Shown here: piece by piece, positions 32,601 to 43,078 of the stretch
Layout: the number at the start of each line of letters is the position of its first letter
How positions within the stretch are numbered: position 1 is the stretch's first letter
Source of the DNA: Phycicoccus sp. Soil748
Lineage (GTDB): Bacteria; Actinomycetota; Actinomycetes; Actinomycetales; Dermatophilaceae
DNA: 54,733 nt
Direction of reading: 5' to 3'
Assembly: GCF_001428025.1 (NCBI RefSeq)
Contig: NZ_LMSC01000004.1
Location: forward strand, 1 to 54,733
The notes under the pieces: generated by a model
The model's database searches: none
What the model saw: only the letters and a program-made list of their open reading frames with translations
Told to the model about the DNA's origin: nothing
Made by a program: the position numbers and the translations under genes

Positions 32601-32660
32601 CCCCAGCCGTCGTAGTGCGGACGGCGGCTCCGCGAGACCTCCGCCGGCCTACTGCACGTC
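32581..32660. repeat. Right inverted-repeat unit of the nuclease islet
   Basis: GACGTGCAGT (32581-32590) and ACTGCACGTC (32651-32660) are inverted arms enclosing 60 bases, for a unit of 80 bases. The arms are the same motif as the left unit and the centre-to-centre spacing is nearly identical (70 versus 69). The left arm encodes the last residues of the nuclease-like protein. A second 13-base inverted pair, GTGCCGGCGTGAC (32589-32601) with its complement at 32668-32680, overlaps in a crossing order. Confidence 0.75.
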
Positions 32661-32665
32661 GGCGC

Positions 32666-32705
32666 GCGTCACGCCGGCACGTGTCCCACCTTCCCCGAGG
32701 CCACC
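32666..32705 (+). repeat. Right direct repeat flanking the nuclease islet
   Basis: GCGTCACGCCGGCA (32666-32679) and TTCCCCGAGGCCACC (32691-32705) repeat the two blocks found contiguous at 31433-31461, separated here by 11 extra bases. The copy lies just past the rarA stop codon. Confidence 0.6.
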
Positions 32706-32745
32706 AGCGGCCGGGTCAGGTCCGCCGCGGTCACCGGCCGGCGGG

Positions 32746-34143
32746 TCAGGAGCGCCGGATGCGGCCCTTGAGCCACGACCATCGCGGGCCGAGGCGCTCC
32801 TCGAACCCGCGGTCGGTCGGCCGGTAGTAGTCGGTCTGCCCCTGCAGGTCCTCCGGCAGGTAGTCCTGCCGGGCCACCCCGTCGGGCTCGGAGTGGGCGT
32901 AGACGTAACCGTCCCCGTGCCCGAGCCGCGCCGCGCCCGCATACCCGCTGCCGCGCAGGTGGGGCGGCACCGCGCCACCACGCCCGGCGCGCACGTCGGC
33001 GATCGCCTCGTTGATGGCGGTGTACGCCGCGTTGCTCTTGGGCGCGAGCGCGTTGTGGACCACCGCCTGGGCCAGGATGATCCGCGCCTCAGGCATCCCG
33101 ATCTGCGCCACGGCGTGCATGGCGGCGACAGCGGTCTGCAGGGCGGTGGGGTCGCCCATGCCGACGTCCTCGCTGGCGGAGATGACGATGCGCCGGGCGA
33201 TGAAGCGGGGGTCCTCGCCCGCCTCCAGCATGCGCGCGAGGTAGTGCAGCGCCGCGTCGACGTCGGAGCCGCGCATCGACTTGATGAGCGCCGACGCGAC
33301 GTCGTAGTGCTGGTCGCCCGTCTTGTCGTAGCGCACGCTGGCGTGCGCCACGGCCTGCTCGGTGTGGGCGAGGGTGATCTCGACAGGTCCGTCGACGTCG
33401 GCGCCGGGGGCCACCTCGTCGAGGGCCACGCCTGCGGCCGCCTCCAGCGAGGTGAGTGCGCGCCGGGCGTCGCCACCGGCGATGCGCACGAGGTGGTCGC
33501 GCGCGTCGTCGGCCAGGCTGAGTTCCCCTGAAAGGCCGCGGTCGTCGGACACGGCCGAGTCGAGGACCTCGGCCACCTCCTCGTCGGTCAGCGAGCCGAG
33601 GGTGATGAGCATCGAGCGCGACAGCAGCGGGGCGATCACCGAGAACGAGGGGTTCTCCGTGGTCGCCGCGACGAGGATGACCTGGCGGTTCTCGACGCCG
33701 GGGAGCAGCGCGTCCTGCTGGGCCTTGGTGAAGCGGTGGATCTCGTCGAGGAACAGGACCGTCTGCCGGTCGTAGAGGTCGCGGTCGCGAGCGGCCTGGT
33801 CCATGACCTGCCGCACGTCCTTGACGCCTGCGGTGACGGCCGACAGCTCGACGAACCGGCGGTCCGCGGCGGTCGCCACGAGGTGGGCCAGCGTCGTCTT
33901 CCCGGTCCCGGGCGGGCCCCAGATGATCGCGGACAGTGGCCCGGCGGCGCCGGCCGATCCCTCGATGAGCCGTCGCAGCGGGCTGCCGGCACGCAGTACC
34001 GAGCCCTGGCCCCGGACCTCCTCCAGCGACCGGGGGCGCATGCGCACGGCGAGCGGCGGGAGCGCGGCGCCGGTGGGCATGCGGTCTCCGGCCCGCCCCC
34101 GCGAGGCCTCTGCGAAGAGGTCGTCGCCGTCACCGTTCACCAC
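32746..34143 (-). CDS. rarA: Replication-associated recombination protein A (RarA/MgsA), AAA+ ATPase
   Basis: RarA acts at stalled replication forks. The 465-residue product begins VVNGDGDDLFAEAS and has a clamp-loader-like AAA+ domain. It contains Walker A GPPGTGKTT (near 75), Walker B LFLDEIHRF (near 130), sensor ATTENPSF, and GGDARRALTSLE. The C-terminal tetramerisation domain has SALIKSMRGSDVDAALHYLARM. Start is GTG at 34143 or the adjacent GTG at 34140; the start lies only 19 bases from the divergent MMPL gene, so the transcript may be leaderless. The long upstream open frame is antisense to MMPL. Confidence 0.94.
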   Translation of the reverse strand: MVNGDGDDLFAEASRGRAGDRMPTGAALPPLAVRMRPRSLEEVRGQGSVLRAGSPLRRLIEGSAGAAGPLSAIIWGPPGTGKTTLAHLVATAADRRFVELSAVTAGVKDVRQVMDQAARDRDLYDRQTVLFLDEIHRFTKAQQDALLPGVENRQVILVAATTENPSFSVIAPLLSRSMLITLGSLTDEEVAEVLDSAVSDDRGLSGELSLADDARDHLVRIAGGDARRALTSLEAAAGVALDEVAPGADVDGPVEITLAHTEQAVAHASVRYDKTGDQHYDVASALIKSMRGSDVDAALHYLARMLEAGEDPRFIARRIVISASEDVGMGDPTALQTAVAAMHAVAQIGMPEARIILAQAVVHNALAPKSNAAYTAINEAIADVRAGRGGAVPPHLRGSGYAGAARLGHGDGYVYAHSEPDGVARQDYLPEDLQGQTDYYRPTDRGFEERLGPRWSWLKGRIRRS

Positions 34144-34150
34144 GGATGGC

Positions 34151-34156
34151 AGGGTA
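34151..34156 (-). promoter_or_regulatory. Possible -10 for a leaderless rarA transcript
   Basis: Minus-strand TACCCT ends eight bases before the GTG at 34143, which would place the transcription start at or next to the start codon. It lies in a 19-base gap shared with the divergent MMPL gene. This fits the leaderless mRNAs common in actinobacteria. No -35 is evident. Confidence 0.35.
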
Positions 34157-34162
34157 TCTCCC

Positions 34163-36367
34163 GTGACCGACGCGCCCGACCACCCCGACCGGACGGCCTC
34201 CGCACTCTCCCACCTCGGCGGCCTGGTCGGCCGGCACCCCAGGACCGTCGTGATCGTGTGGCTGCTCGCGGTCGTGGCGGCGTTCGGCGGCGCGACCGGG
34301 GCCTTCGGCAACCAGTCGCTGTTCGACCGGCTGCAGTCCGGCGACCCGGCCGTCGCCGGCGAGAACCTCCAGGGCCGCGACCAGCTCGTCGCCGCCGGCA
34401 GGTCGGCCACCTCGACCCACCTGCTGCAGGTGACCGGTGCCGACGCGGCCGCGCCCACGACCGTGGCCGCGGTCAAGGCCGCCGCGGCCGACCTGGGCCG
34501 CATACCGGGGGTCGTCTCGGTCGCGGCCCCACAGCTCGTGCCGGCCGGGATCGCGAGCCCCGAGGCCAAGGCGCTGCTGCCCACGTCGGGTGACGGGTTC
34601 GCCGCAGTGGTCACCTTCGACCCGTCGCTCAAGGGGGACGCGCGGGACCGGACGCAGGAGCAGGTCGACACGAGGTTGCGCCAGCTGGTCGCCGCAGTCC
34701 CGGGCGCGAAGGGCACGACCGGCGGCCTCGCCGACCTCATCGACGCCATCACCTCGCAGGTCGAGAAGGACCTCCGCGCAGGAGAGGGCATCGCCCTGCC
34801 CATCAGCTTCCTGGTGATGGTGCTGGTCTTCGGCGGGTTCATCGCGGCGGGCATGCCGATCGTGGGAGCCATCGCGTCGATCGGCGGCGCGCTCGCCTCG
34901 CTGCTCGCCTTCTCGCACCTCATCGACCTCGACGCCACCGTGGTCAACGTCGTGACCGTCCTCGGGCTGGGCCTGTGCATCGACTACGGGCTGCTCACGG
35001 TGAGCCGGTTCCGGGAGGAGCTGCGCAGCCGCGTCCAGGGCCGGCCGGCAGCCGAGATCACCCGGGAGGAGGTGCAGGCGGCGATCGCGCGGACCGTCGA
35101 CTCCGCCGGCCGCACCGTGGTCTTCTCCGGGCTCACCGTCGCCATCTCCCTCGGTGGGCTGCTCGTCTTCGAGGCCTCGATCCTCAAGGCCATCGGCTCG
35201 GCCGGCCTGTCCGTCGTGCTGGTCGCCATGCTGGTGGCGCTCACGCTCGTGCCGGCCCTGTGCGTCCTCGGTGCCCGGCGCCTGCTCGCCCGCGGCACCG
35301 AGCAGGCACCCGAGGAGGGCGTCTTCTCGCGGCTCGCCACCGGGGTCTTCCGCCGACCCGTGCTGGTCATCCTCGCCGTCCTGGTCGTGCTCGGGACGCT
35401 CGCGGCACCGGCGTTCCAGCTCAAGCTGACCTCCTCCGGCAAGGAGCTGCTTCCGGTCAGCGCGCCCCAGCGCCAGTTCTTCACCCAGCTCGAACAGCGC
35501 TACCCCCAGCTGTCCGGGCCGGACCTGCAGGTCGTGGCACAGGCCCCGCTGGCCCGCGCGCAGGAGTACGCCGCCGCCCTCCCGGTCGTCGACGGCCAGC
35601 ACCTCGAGGGGCGCGCCGAGCGCGTCACCGACACGCTCAGCCTGGTCTCGGTGGAGGTCCCCGGCGGGCCGCTCGGCGACACGGCGAGGCACGCGGTCAC
35701 CGCGCTCAAGGCCGAGCGCCCCGACTTCCCCACCAAGGTCATCGGCCAGGCGTCAGGCCTGCGCGACTTCACCGACTCGCTGCGCGGGCGCGCCCCGTAC
35801 GCCTTCGCCCTCGTCGCCCTCGCGACGCTGGTACTGCTGTTCCTCATGACCGGGTCGGTGGTCATCCCCGTCAAGGCGCTGCTCATGAACGTCGTGTCGC
35901 TCGGGGCCAGCCTGGGTGTCGTCGTCTGGGTGTTCCAGCAGGGCCACCTCGAGGGGGTGCTCGGGTTCGACTCGGTGGGGGCGATCGAGTCGACCATCCC
36001 GCTGCTCGTGCTGGCCTTCGGCTTCGGGCTCTCGATGGACTACGAGGTCTTCCTGCTCTCGCGCATCGTCGAGCTCCACGAGCGCGGCGTCGACAACGAC
36101 CGCGCGGTCATCGCCGGGCTGCAGCGCTCGGGACGCATCATCACCTCGGCTGCCCTGCTCGTGGTCATCGTGTTCTCCGGGTTCGTGTCCGGCCGGCTGC
36201 TGGTCATCAAGGAGACGGGTGTCGGCCTCGCCGTCGCCGTCCTGCTCGACGCCACGCTCGTCCGCATGCTGCTCGTCCCCGCGACGATGAAGCTGCTGGG
36301 GTCCTGGAACTGGTGGGCGCCCCCCGCGCTCCGCCGCTGGCACGCCCGCTTCGGGATCACCGAGTGA
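34163..36367 (+). CDS. MMPL-family RND transporter
   Basis: The 734-residue protein has the MMPL architecture. The first membrane helix (about 31-52) is followed by an extracytoplasmic domain to about 200, then five helices. A second soluble domain (about 425-545) follows, then six more helices with the MMPL signature FGFGLSMDYEVFLLSR. The first half has the matching GLGLCIDYGLLTVSRFREE. MMPL proteins export lipids or small hydrophobic molecules using proton flow. Substrate unknown. GTG at 34163 is inferred from the first conserved residues. A GNAT gene overlaps its stop. The pair appears to be a lineage-specific plus-strand insertion. Confidence 0.9.
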   Translation: MTDAPDHPDRTASALSHLGGLVGRHPRTVVIVWLLAVVAAFGGATGAFGNQSLFDRLQSGDPAVAGENLQGRDQLVAAGRSATSTHLLQVTGADAAAPTTVAAVKAAAADLGRIPGVVSVAAPQLVPAGIASPEAKALLPTSGDGFAAVVTFDPSLKGDARDRTQEQVDTRLRQLVAAVPGAKGTTGGLADLIDAITSQVEKDLRAGEGIALPISFLVMVLVFGGFIAAGMPIVGAIASIGGALASLLAFSHLIDLDATVVNVVTVLGLGLCIDYGLLTVSRFREELRSRVQGRPAAEITREEVQAAIARTVDSAGRTVVFSGLTVAISLGGLLVFEASILKAIGSAGLSVVLVAMLVALTLVPALCVLGARRLLARGTEQAPEEGVFSRLATGVFRRPVLVILAVLVVLGTLAAPAFQLKLTSSGKELLPVSAPQRQFFTQLEQRYPQLSGPDLQVVAQAPLARAQEYAAALPVVDGQHLEGRAERVTDTLSLVSVEVPGGPLGDTARHAVTALKAERPDFPTKVIGQASGLRDFTDSLRGRAPYAFALVALATLVLLFLMTGSVVIPVKALLMNVVSLGASLGVVVWVFQQGHLEGVLGFDSVGAIESTIPLLVLAFGFGLSMDYEVFLLSRIVELHERGVDNDRAVIAGLQRSGRIITSAALLVVIVFSGFVSGRLLVIKETGVGLAVAVLLDATLVRMLLVPATMKLLGSWNWWAPPALRRWHARFGITE

Positions 36368-37155
36368 GCGCCTCGGACGGGACGGACGGCGACGTGGTCG
36401 GCACCGCCCTGCGGGAGGTCTCGAGCCACCAAGAGCTGCTCGCACTCAGTGGCGGCAGCGGGTTCCTGCGCTGGGACATCCCCACGCCCCTGAGCAACCC
36501 TGCCTACAGGGTGGGCTCGGCGTTCGCGCTCCCCCGCCAGACCCACACGCGTCGCCACGGCCTGTTGGTGATGGGCCAGCCCGAGGACGTCGACCGGCTG
36601 GTGGCGGCGATGGTCGCCGCCGACGTGCTGCCTCACGACCTCGGCTCCGTCACGGTGCAGCGCGGCTCGCTCGACGCTGTCGCACGTCACCTGCCGCTGG
36701 ACGACGGCAACGACTGGGAGTGGCTGCGGGCACTGGAGGCACCACCGGTGGTGGCGGCCGAGGACCGGCTGGTCACCCTCCACCGCGACGACCAGCCCGC
36801 CATCCAGGTGCTGCTCGACCTCGCCAACCCCGGCACGGACGCACGACCCTTCGAGTACCCCGACCAGCGCTGGGTCGGCGTCCGTGGCGACGCGGGAGCC
36901 CTTCTGGCGTGTGGCGTGCGCGAGCCCAACCTCGCCGGCCACCCCGTCCTCTCCGGCATCACCGTGCACCCGGACGCACGCGGCACCGGGCTCGGGCTGG
37001 CCGTCACCGCGCGGCTGACGCGTGACGCCGTCCAGGAGACGGGCGTCTGCACCCTGGGCATGTACTCCCACAACGACGTGGCGCGCCGCCTCTACACCGG
37101 CCTCGGGTACGGCGACACGCACGCCTGGTCGAGCCGCCGCCTGGCCCGGGCCTGA
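36364..37155 (+). CDS. GNAT-family N-acetyltransferase coupled to the MMPL gene
   Basis: The 263-residue product has a non-catalytic N-terminal half, which may itself be a degenerate GNAT fold. The C-terminal GNAT domain has ITVHPDARGTGLGLAVTARL for acetyl-CoA binding and YSHNDVARRLYTGLGYGDTHAW. GTG at 36364 overlaps the MMPL stop (GTGA), so the two are translationally coupled. A modifying enzyme encoded with an exporter suggests that it acetylates the exported compound or confers resistance to it; this is inference. It is followed by a strong hairpin. Confidence 0.87.
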   Translation: MSASDGTDGDVVGTALREVSSHQELLALSGGSGFLRWDIPTPLSNPAYRVGSAFALPRQTHTRRHGLLVMGQPEDVDRLVAAMVAADVLPHDLGSVTVQRGSLDAVARHLPLDDGNDWEWLRALEAPPVVAAEDRLVTLHRDDQPAIQVLLDLANPGTDARPFEYPDQRWVGVRGDAGALLACGVREPNLAGHPVLSGITVHPDARGTGLGLAVTARLTRDAVQETGVCTLGMYSHNDVARRLYTGLGYGDTHAWSSRRLARA

Positions 37156-37169
37156 GCTCAGCCGCACGA

Positions 37170-37216
37170 GAGACAGGTACGGCGCCCGCTCGGTGAGCGG
37201 GCGCCGTACCTGTCTC
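37170..37216. terminator. Bidirectional 22-bp hairpin terminator
   Basis: A perfect 22-base inverted repeat lies at 37170-37191 and 37195-37216 with a three-base loop (GGT). It falls between the 3' ends of the plus-strand GNAT gene and minus-strand aspS. The outer ends are GAGACAGG/CCTGTCTC. No T-run follows on either side, but stability and position argue for termination of both transcripts. Confidence 0.8.
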
Positions 37217-37240
37217 GGTGGTCCGGGCAGGGACCGGGTG

Positions 37241-39070
37241 TCAGCTGGTGACGGGGCTGACCTTCTCCGCACCCTGGGCCGCAGGGGCGTCGGCGGCGGG
37301 CTTGGCGTCGACGCCGGCCTCCTTGCGCTGCTCCGGCGTGATGGGCGCCGGGGCCGCGGTCAGCGGGTCGAAGCCGCCACCGGACTTCGGGAACGCGATG
37401 ACGTCGCGGATCGACTCGGTGCCGGCGAGCAGCGACACGATGCGGTCCCAGCCGAACGCGATGCCGCCGTGCGGCGGGGCGCCGAAGGCGAAGGCGTCGA
37501 GCAGGAAGCCGAACTTCTCCTGCGCCTCCTCCTGCGACAGGCCCATGACCTCGAAGACCCGCTCCTGGACGTCGCGGCGGTGGATACGGATGGAGCCGCC
37601 ACCGATCTCGTTGCCGTTGCAGACCATGTCGTAGGCGTAGGCCAGCGCCGAGCCGGGGTCGGTGTCGAAGGTGTCGAGGAACTCGGCCTTGGGCGAGGTG
37701 AACGCGTGGTGCACCGCGGTCCACGCGCTGTAGCCGAGGGCCACGTCACCGGAGGCGGTCGCGTCGGCGCTGGGCTCGAACAGCGGGGCGTCGAGCACCC
37801 ACAGGAACGACCAGGCGTCCTCGTCGATGAGCTCGCAGCGGCGGCCGATCTCGAGGCGGGCCGCGCCGAGCAGCGCGCGCGACGACTTGGTCGCACCGGC
37901 GCCGAAGAAGATGCAGTCGCCCGGCTTCGCCCCCACGTGCTCGGCGAGCCCGTCGCGCTCTGCGTCCGTGAGGTTCTTGGCCACCGGACCACCCAGGGTG
38001 CCGTCCTCCTGAACCAGCACGTAGGCGAGGCCCTTGGCGCCGCGGCTCTTGGCCCAGTCCTGCCAGGCGTCGAGCTGCTTGCGCGGCTGGGAGGCCCCGC
38101 CGGGCATGACGACGGCGCCGACGTACTCGGCCTGGAACACGCGGAAGGTGGTGTCCTTGAAGTAGTCGGTGCACTCGACGAGCTCGTTGCCGAACCGCAG
38201 GTCGGGCTTGTCGGAGCCGAACCGGCGCATCGCCTCGGCGTAGGTCATCTGCAGGAACGGCGTCTGCAGGTCGACGCCGATGAGCTTCCAGACCTCCTTG
38301 ACGACCGCCTCGCCCAGCTCGAGCACGTCCTCCTGCTCGACGAACGACATCTCGATGTCGAGCTGGGTGAACTCGGGCTGGCGGTCGGCGCGGAAGTCCT
38401 CGTCGCGGTAGCAGCGTGCGATCTGGTAGTAGCGCTCCATGCCCGCCACCATGAGCAGCTGCTTGAACAGCTGCGGGCTCTGCGGCAGGGCGTACCAGGA
38501 CCCGGGCGCCAGACGCGCGGGCACGAGGAAGTCGCGGGCACCCTCCGGGGTGGAGCGGGTCAGCGTGGGGGTCTCGATCTCGACGAAGTCACGGGTGCCG
38601 AGCACCGAACGGGCTGCGGCGTTGACCTTGGAGCGCAGCCGGATCGCGGTGCCCGCAGACGACCGGCCGGGGCGGCGCAGGTCGAGGTAGCGGTGCTTGA
38701 GGCGTGCCTCCTCGCCGACGGTGACCCGCTCGTCGATCTGGAACGGCAGGGGCGCGGAGGCGTTGAGCACCTCCAGCTCGGTCGCGATGACCTCGATCTC
38801 GCCGGTGGGCAGGTCGGCGTTGGCGTTGCCCTCGGGACGCGTCTTCACCTCACCGATGACCTTGACGACGTACTCGTTGCGCAGGTCGTGGGCGCCGCCC
38901 TGCGCGAGCACCTCGTCGCGGACGACGACCTGGGCGACGCCGCTGGCGTCCCGCAGATCGAGGAACGCGACCCCTCCGTGGTCGCGCCGCCGGGCGACCC
39001 ACCCGGTGAGCGTGACGGTCTGGCCGGAGTGGTCGGCACGCAGGGTGCCGGCCTCGTGGGTGCGGAGCAC
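37241..39070 (-). CDS. aspS: Aspartyl-tRNA synthetase, probably non-discriminating
   Basis: The 609-residue class IIb synthetase has an N-terminal OB domain ([19 protein letters not shown]), motif 2 ([21 protein letters not shown]), a bacterial insertion domain, and motif 3 ([13 protein letters not shown]). Residue 31 is His, the residue associated with acceptance of both tRNA-Asp and tRNA-Asn in non-discriminating enzymes such as that of Pseudomonas aeruginosa; E. coli has Leu. That would imply tRNA-Asn amidation by GatCAB elsewhere. GTG at 39070 has an AAGGAAG site four bases upstream. Confidence 0.96.
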   Translation of the reverse strand: MLRTHEAGTLRADHSGQTVTLTGWVARRRDHGGVAFLDLRDASGVAQVVVRDEVLAQGGAHDLRNEYVVKVIGEVKTRPEGNANADLPTGEIEVIATELEVLNASAPLPFQIDERVTVGEEARLKHRYLDLRRPGRSSAGTAIRLRSKVNAAARSVLGTRDFVEIETPTLTRSTPEGARDFLVPARLAPGSWYALPQSPQLFKQLLMVAGMERYYQIARCYRDEDFRADRQPEFTQLDIEMSFVEQEDVLELGEAVVKEVWKLIGVDLQTPFLQMTYAEAMRRFGSDKPDLRFGNELVECTDYFKDTTFRVFQAEYVGAVVMPGGASQPRKQLDAWQDWAKSRGAKGLAYVLVQEDGTLGGPVAKNLTDAERDGLAEHVGAKPGDCIFFGAGATKSSRALLGAARLEIGRRCELIDEDAWSFLWVLDAPLFEPSADATASGDVALGYSAWTAVHHAFTSPKAEFLDTFDTDPGSALAYAYDMVCNGNEIGGGSIRIHRRDVQERVFEVMGLSQEEAQEKFGFLLDAFAFGAPPHGGIAFGWDRIVSLLAGTESIRDVIAFPKSGGGFDPLTAAPAPITPEQRKEAGVDAKPAADAPAAQGAEKVSPVTS

Positions 39071-39132
39071 AGGACTTCCTTCGGTCTCGGGGACGACGGT
39101 GCCCGGTCCGGGGGTGCCGGTCGAGCCCGCCC

Positions 39133-39151
39133 ATCCTACGGACCGGTCCGT
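39133..39151 (-). promoter_or_regulatory. Possible aspS promoter -10 joined to a 14-bp palindrome
   Basis: Minus-strand TAGGAT (39138-39133) fits a -10. It is joined to the perfect palindrome ACGGACCGGTCCGT (39138-39151), which would fill the spacer where an operator could block RNA polymerase. It lies about 63 bases upstream of the aspS start, in the 121-base gap behind the SEC-C gene. Confidence 0.4.
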
Positions 39152-39191
39152 GGGCCCCACGAATCGGTTTCGCCTGCAGCGGTTGCTTCGG

Positions 39192-39596
39192 TCAGCCGTG
39201 GACGACGCCGTCGAGGTAGACCCAGCGGCCCGCACGGCGTACGAAGCGGCTGCGCTCGTGCAGCGGCCCGTCGAGGTGGGAGGCCACGAACTCGACCTCA
39301 CCGGTCTCGTCGTCCTCGCCACCCCCGGTCACGTCCAGCACGTCGAGCCGCCGCCACCCCGGGTCCGGCGCGACCTCGAGAGGGTCGGGGCGGTTGCGGG
39401 GGTGCCAGGTGCGCACGAGGTACGCAGCGTCGCCCAGGACGTAGGCGGCGTAGCGGCTGCGCATGAGCCGCTCGGCCGTCGTCGCCGAGGACTCCCCCGT
39501 GTGCAGCGGGCCGCAGCACACGCCGTACTCGGCGTCGCTGCCGCACGGGCACGGTCCGGCGGTCGTGGCGCCGAAGGCACCGCGGTCGCCGGCCAC
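39192..39596 (-). CDS. SEC-C motif / YchJ (UPF0225) family protein
   Basis: The 134-residue product has an N-terminal zinc-binding SEC-C motif ([19 protein letters not shown]), then [26 protein letters not shown] and a C-terminal NTF2-like half ([21 protein letters not shown]). This is the YchJ/UPF0225 layout; function is not established. GTG at 39596 is one base past the NUDIX stop, so it is probably translated with it. Confidence 0.88.
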   Translation of the reverse strand: MAGDRGAFGATTAGPCPCGSDAEYGVCCGPLHTGESSATTAERLMRSRYAAYVLGDAAYLVRTWHPRNRPDPLEVAPDPGWRRLDVLDVTGGGEDDETGEVEFVASHLDGPLHERSRFVRRAGRWVYLDGVVHG

Positions 39597-39597
39597 G

Positions 39598-40248
39598 TCA
39601 GGAGTCCTGGGCAGGGGTGCGGTGGTCGCGGTGGATGGGCCATGGAGCGTCGACGGGACGGAGTGTGGCCCAGCCCTGGTCGCGGGAGGCGAGGGCGCTG
39701 AGGGCGGCGAGGCCGAGGGCGGCGTTGTGCACCTTGCCGGCGAGGAACGCGTCGCGCACCTGCTCCAGCGGCACCCAGCGCAGCGGCATGCCGAGCTCCT
39801 CGCCGTCGCGGGTGTGCCGGTCGTGGTGCGGCACCGGCGACAGGTCGCGGGCCAGGTAGATCCGCAGGGCCTCGTCGATGCCGCCGGGCGAGCTGACGTA
39901 GTCGACCAGGACGTGCCACGTGTCGGCGACGAGGTCGGCCTCCTCGTGCAGCTCGCGGGCTGCGCCGACGTGCGGCGGCTCGTCGTCGACGTCGAGCAGG
40001 CCGGCCGGGATCTCCCACTCGAACATCCGGACCGGGTGGCGGTACTGCTGCACCAGCGCGACCCGACCCTGGTCGTCGAGCGCCAGCACCGCGACGGCGC
40101 CGGGGTGCCGCACGAACTGGCGGGTGACCTCACCGGCCTCGCCGAGGTCGACCGTCTCGCTGACGACGTCCCAGACCATGCCCTCGAAGACGGTCTCCTG
40201 CGCCAGGACCGGCCGGGCCTCGAACCGGTCCGCGAGCTGCTCCTCCAC
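39598..40248 (-). CDS. NUDIX hydrolase, ADP-ribose pyrophosphatase type
   Basis: The 216-residue product has the NUDIX box around GLLDVDDEPPHVGAAREL with HEEADL, preceded by FEWEIPAG, a layout typical of ADP-ribose pyrophosphatases. It would hydrolyse ADP-ribose to AMP and ribose 5-phosphate. The pyrG-NUDIX adjacency is conserved (Rv1699-Rv1700). GTG at 40248 is two bases from the pyrG stop. A xerD gene, which follows in mycobacteria, is absent here; the SEC-C gene and aspS follow instead. Confidence 0.92.
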   Translation of the reverse strand: MEEQLADRFEARPVLAQETVFEGMVWDVVSETVDLGEAGEVTRQFVRHPGAVAVLALDDQGRVALVQQYRHPVRMFEWEIPAGLLDVDDEPPHVGAARELHEEADLVADTWHVLVDYVSSPGGIDEALRIYLARDLSPVPHHDRHTRDGEELGMPLRWVPLEQVRDAFLAGKVHNAALGLAALSALASRDQGWATLRPVDAPWPIHRDHRTPAQDS

Positions 40249-40250
40249 GG

Positions 40251-43074
<2,824 letters not shown>

Positions 43075-43078
<4 letters not shown>

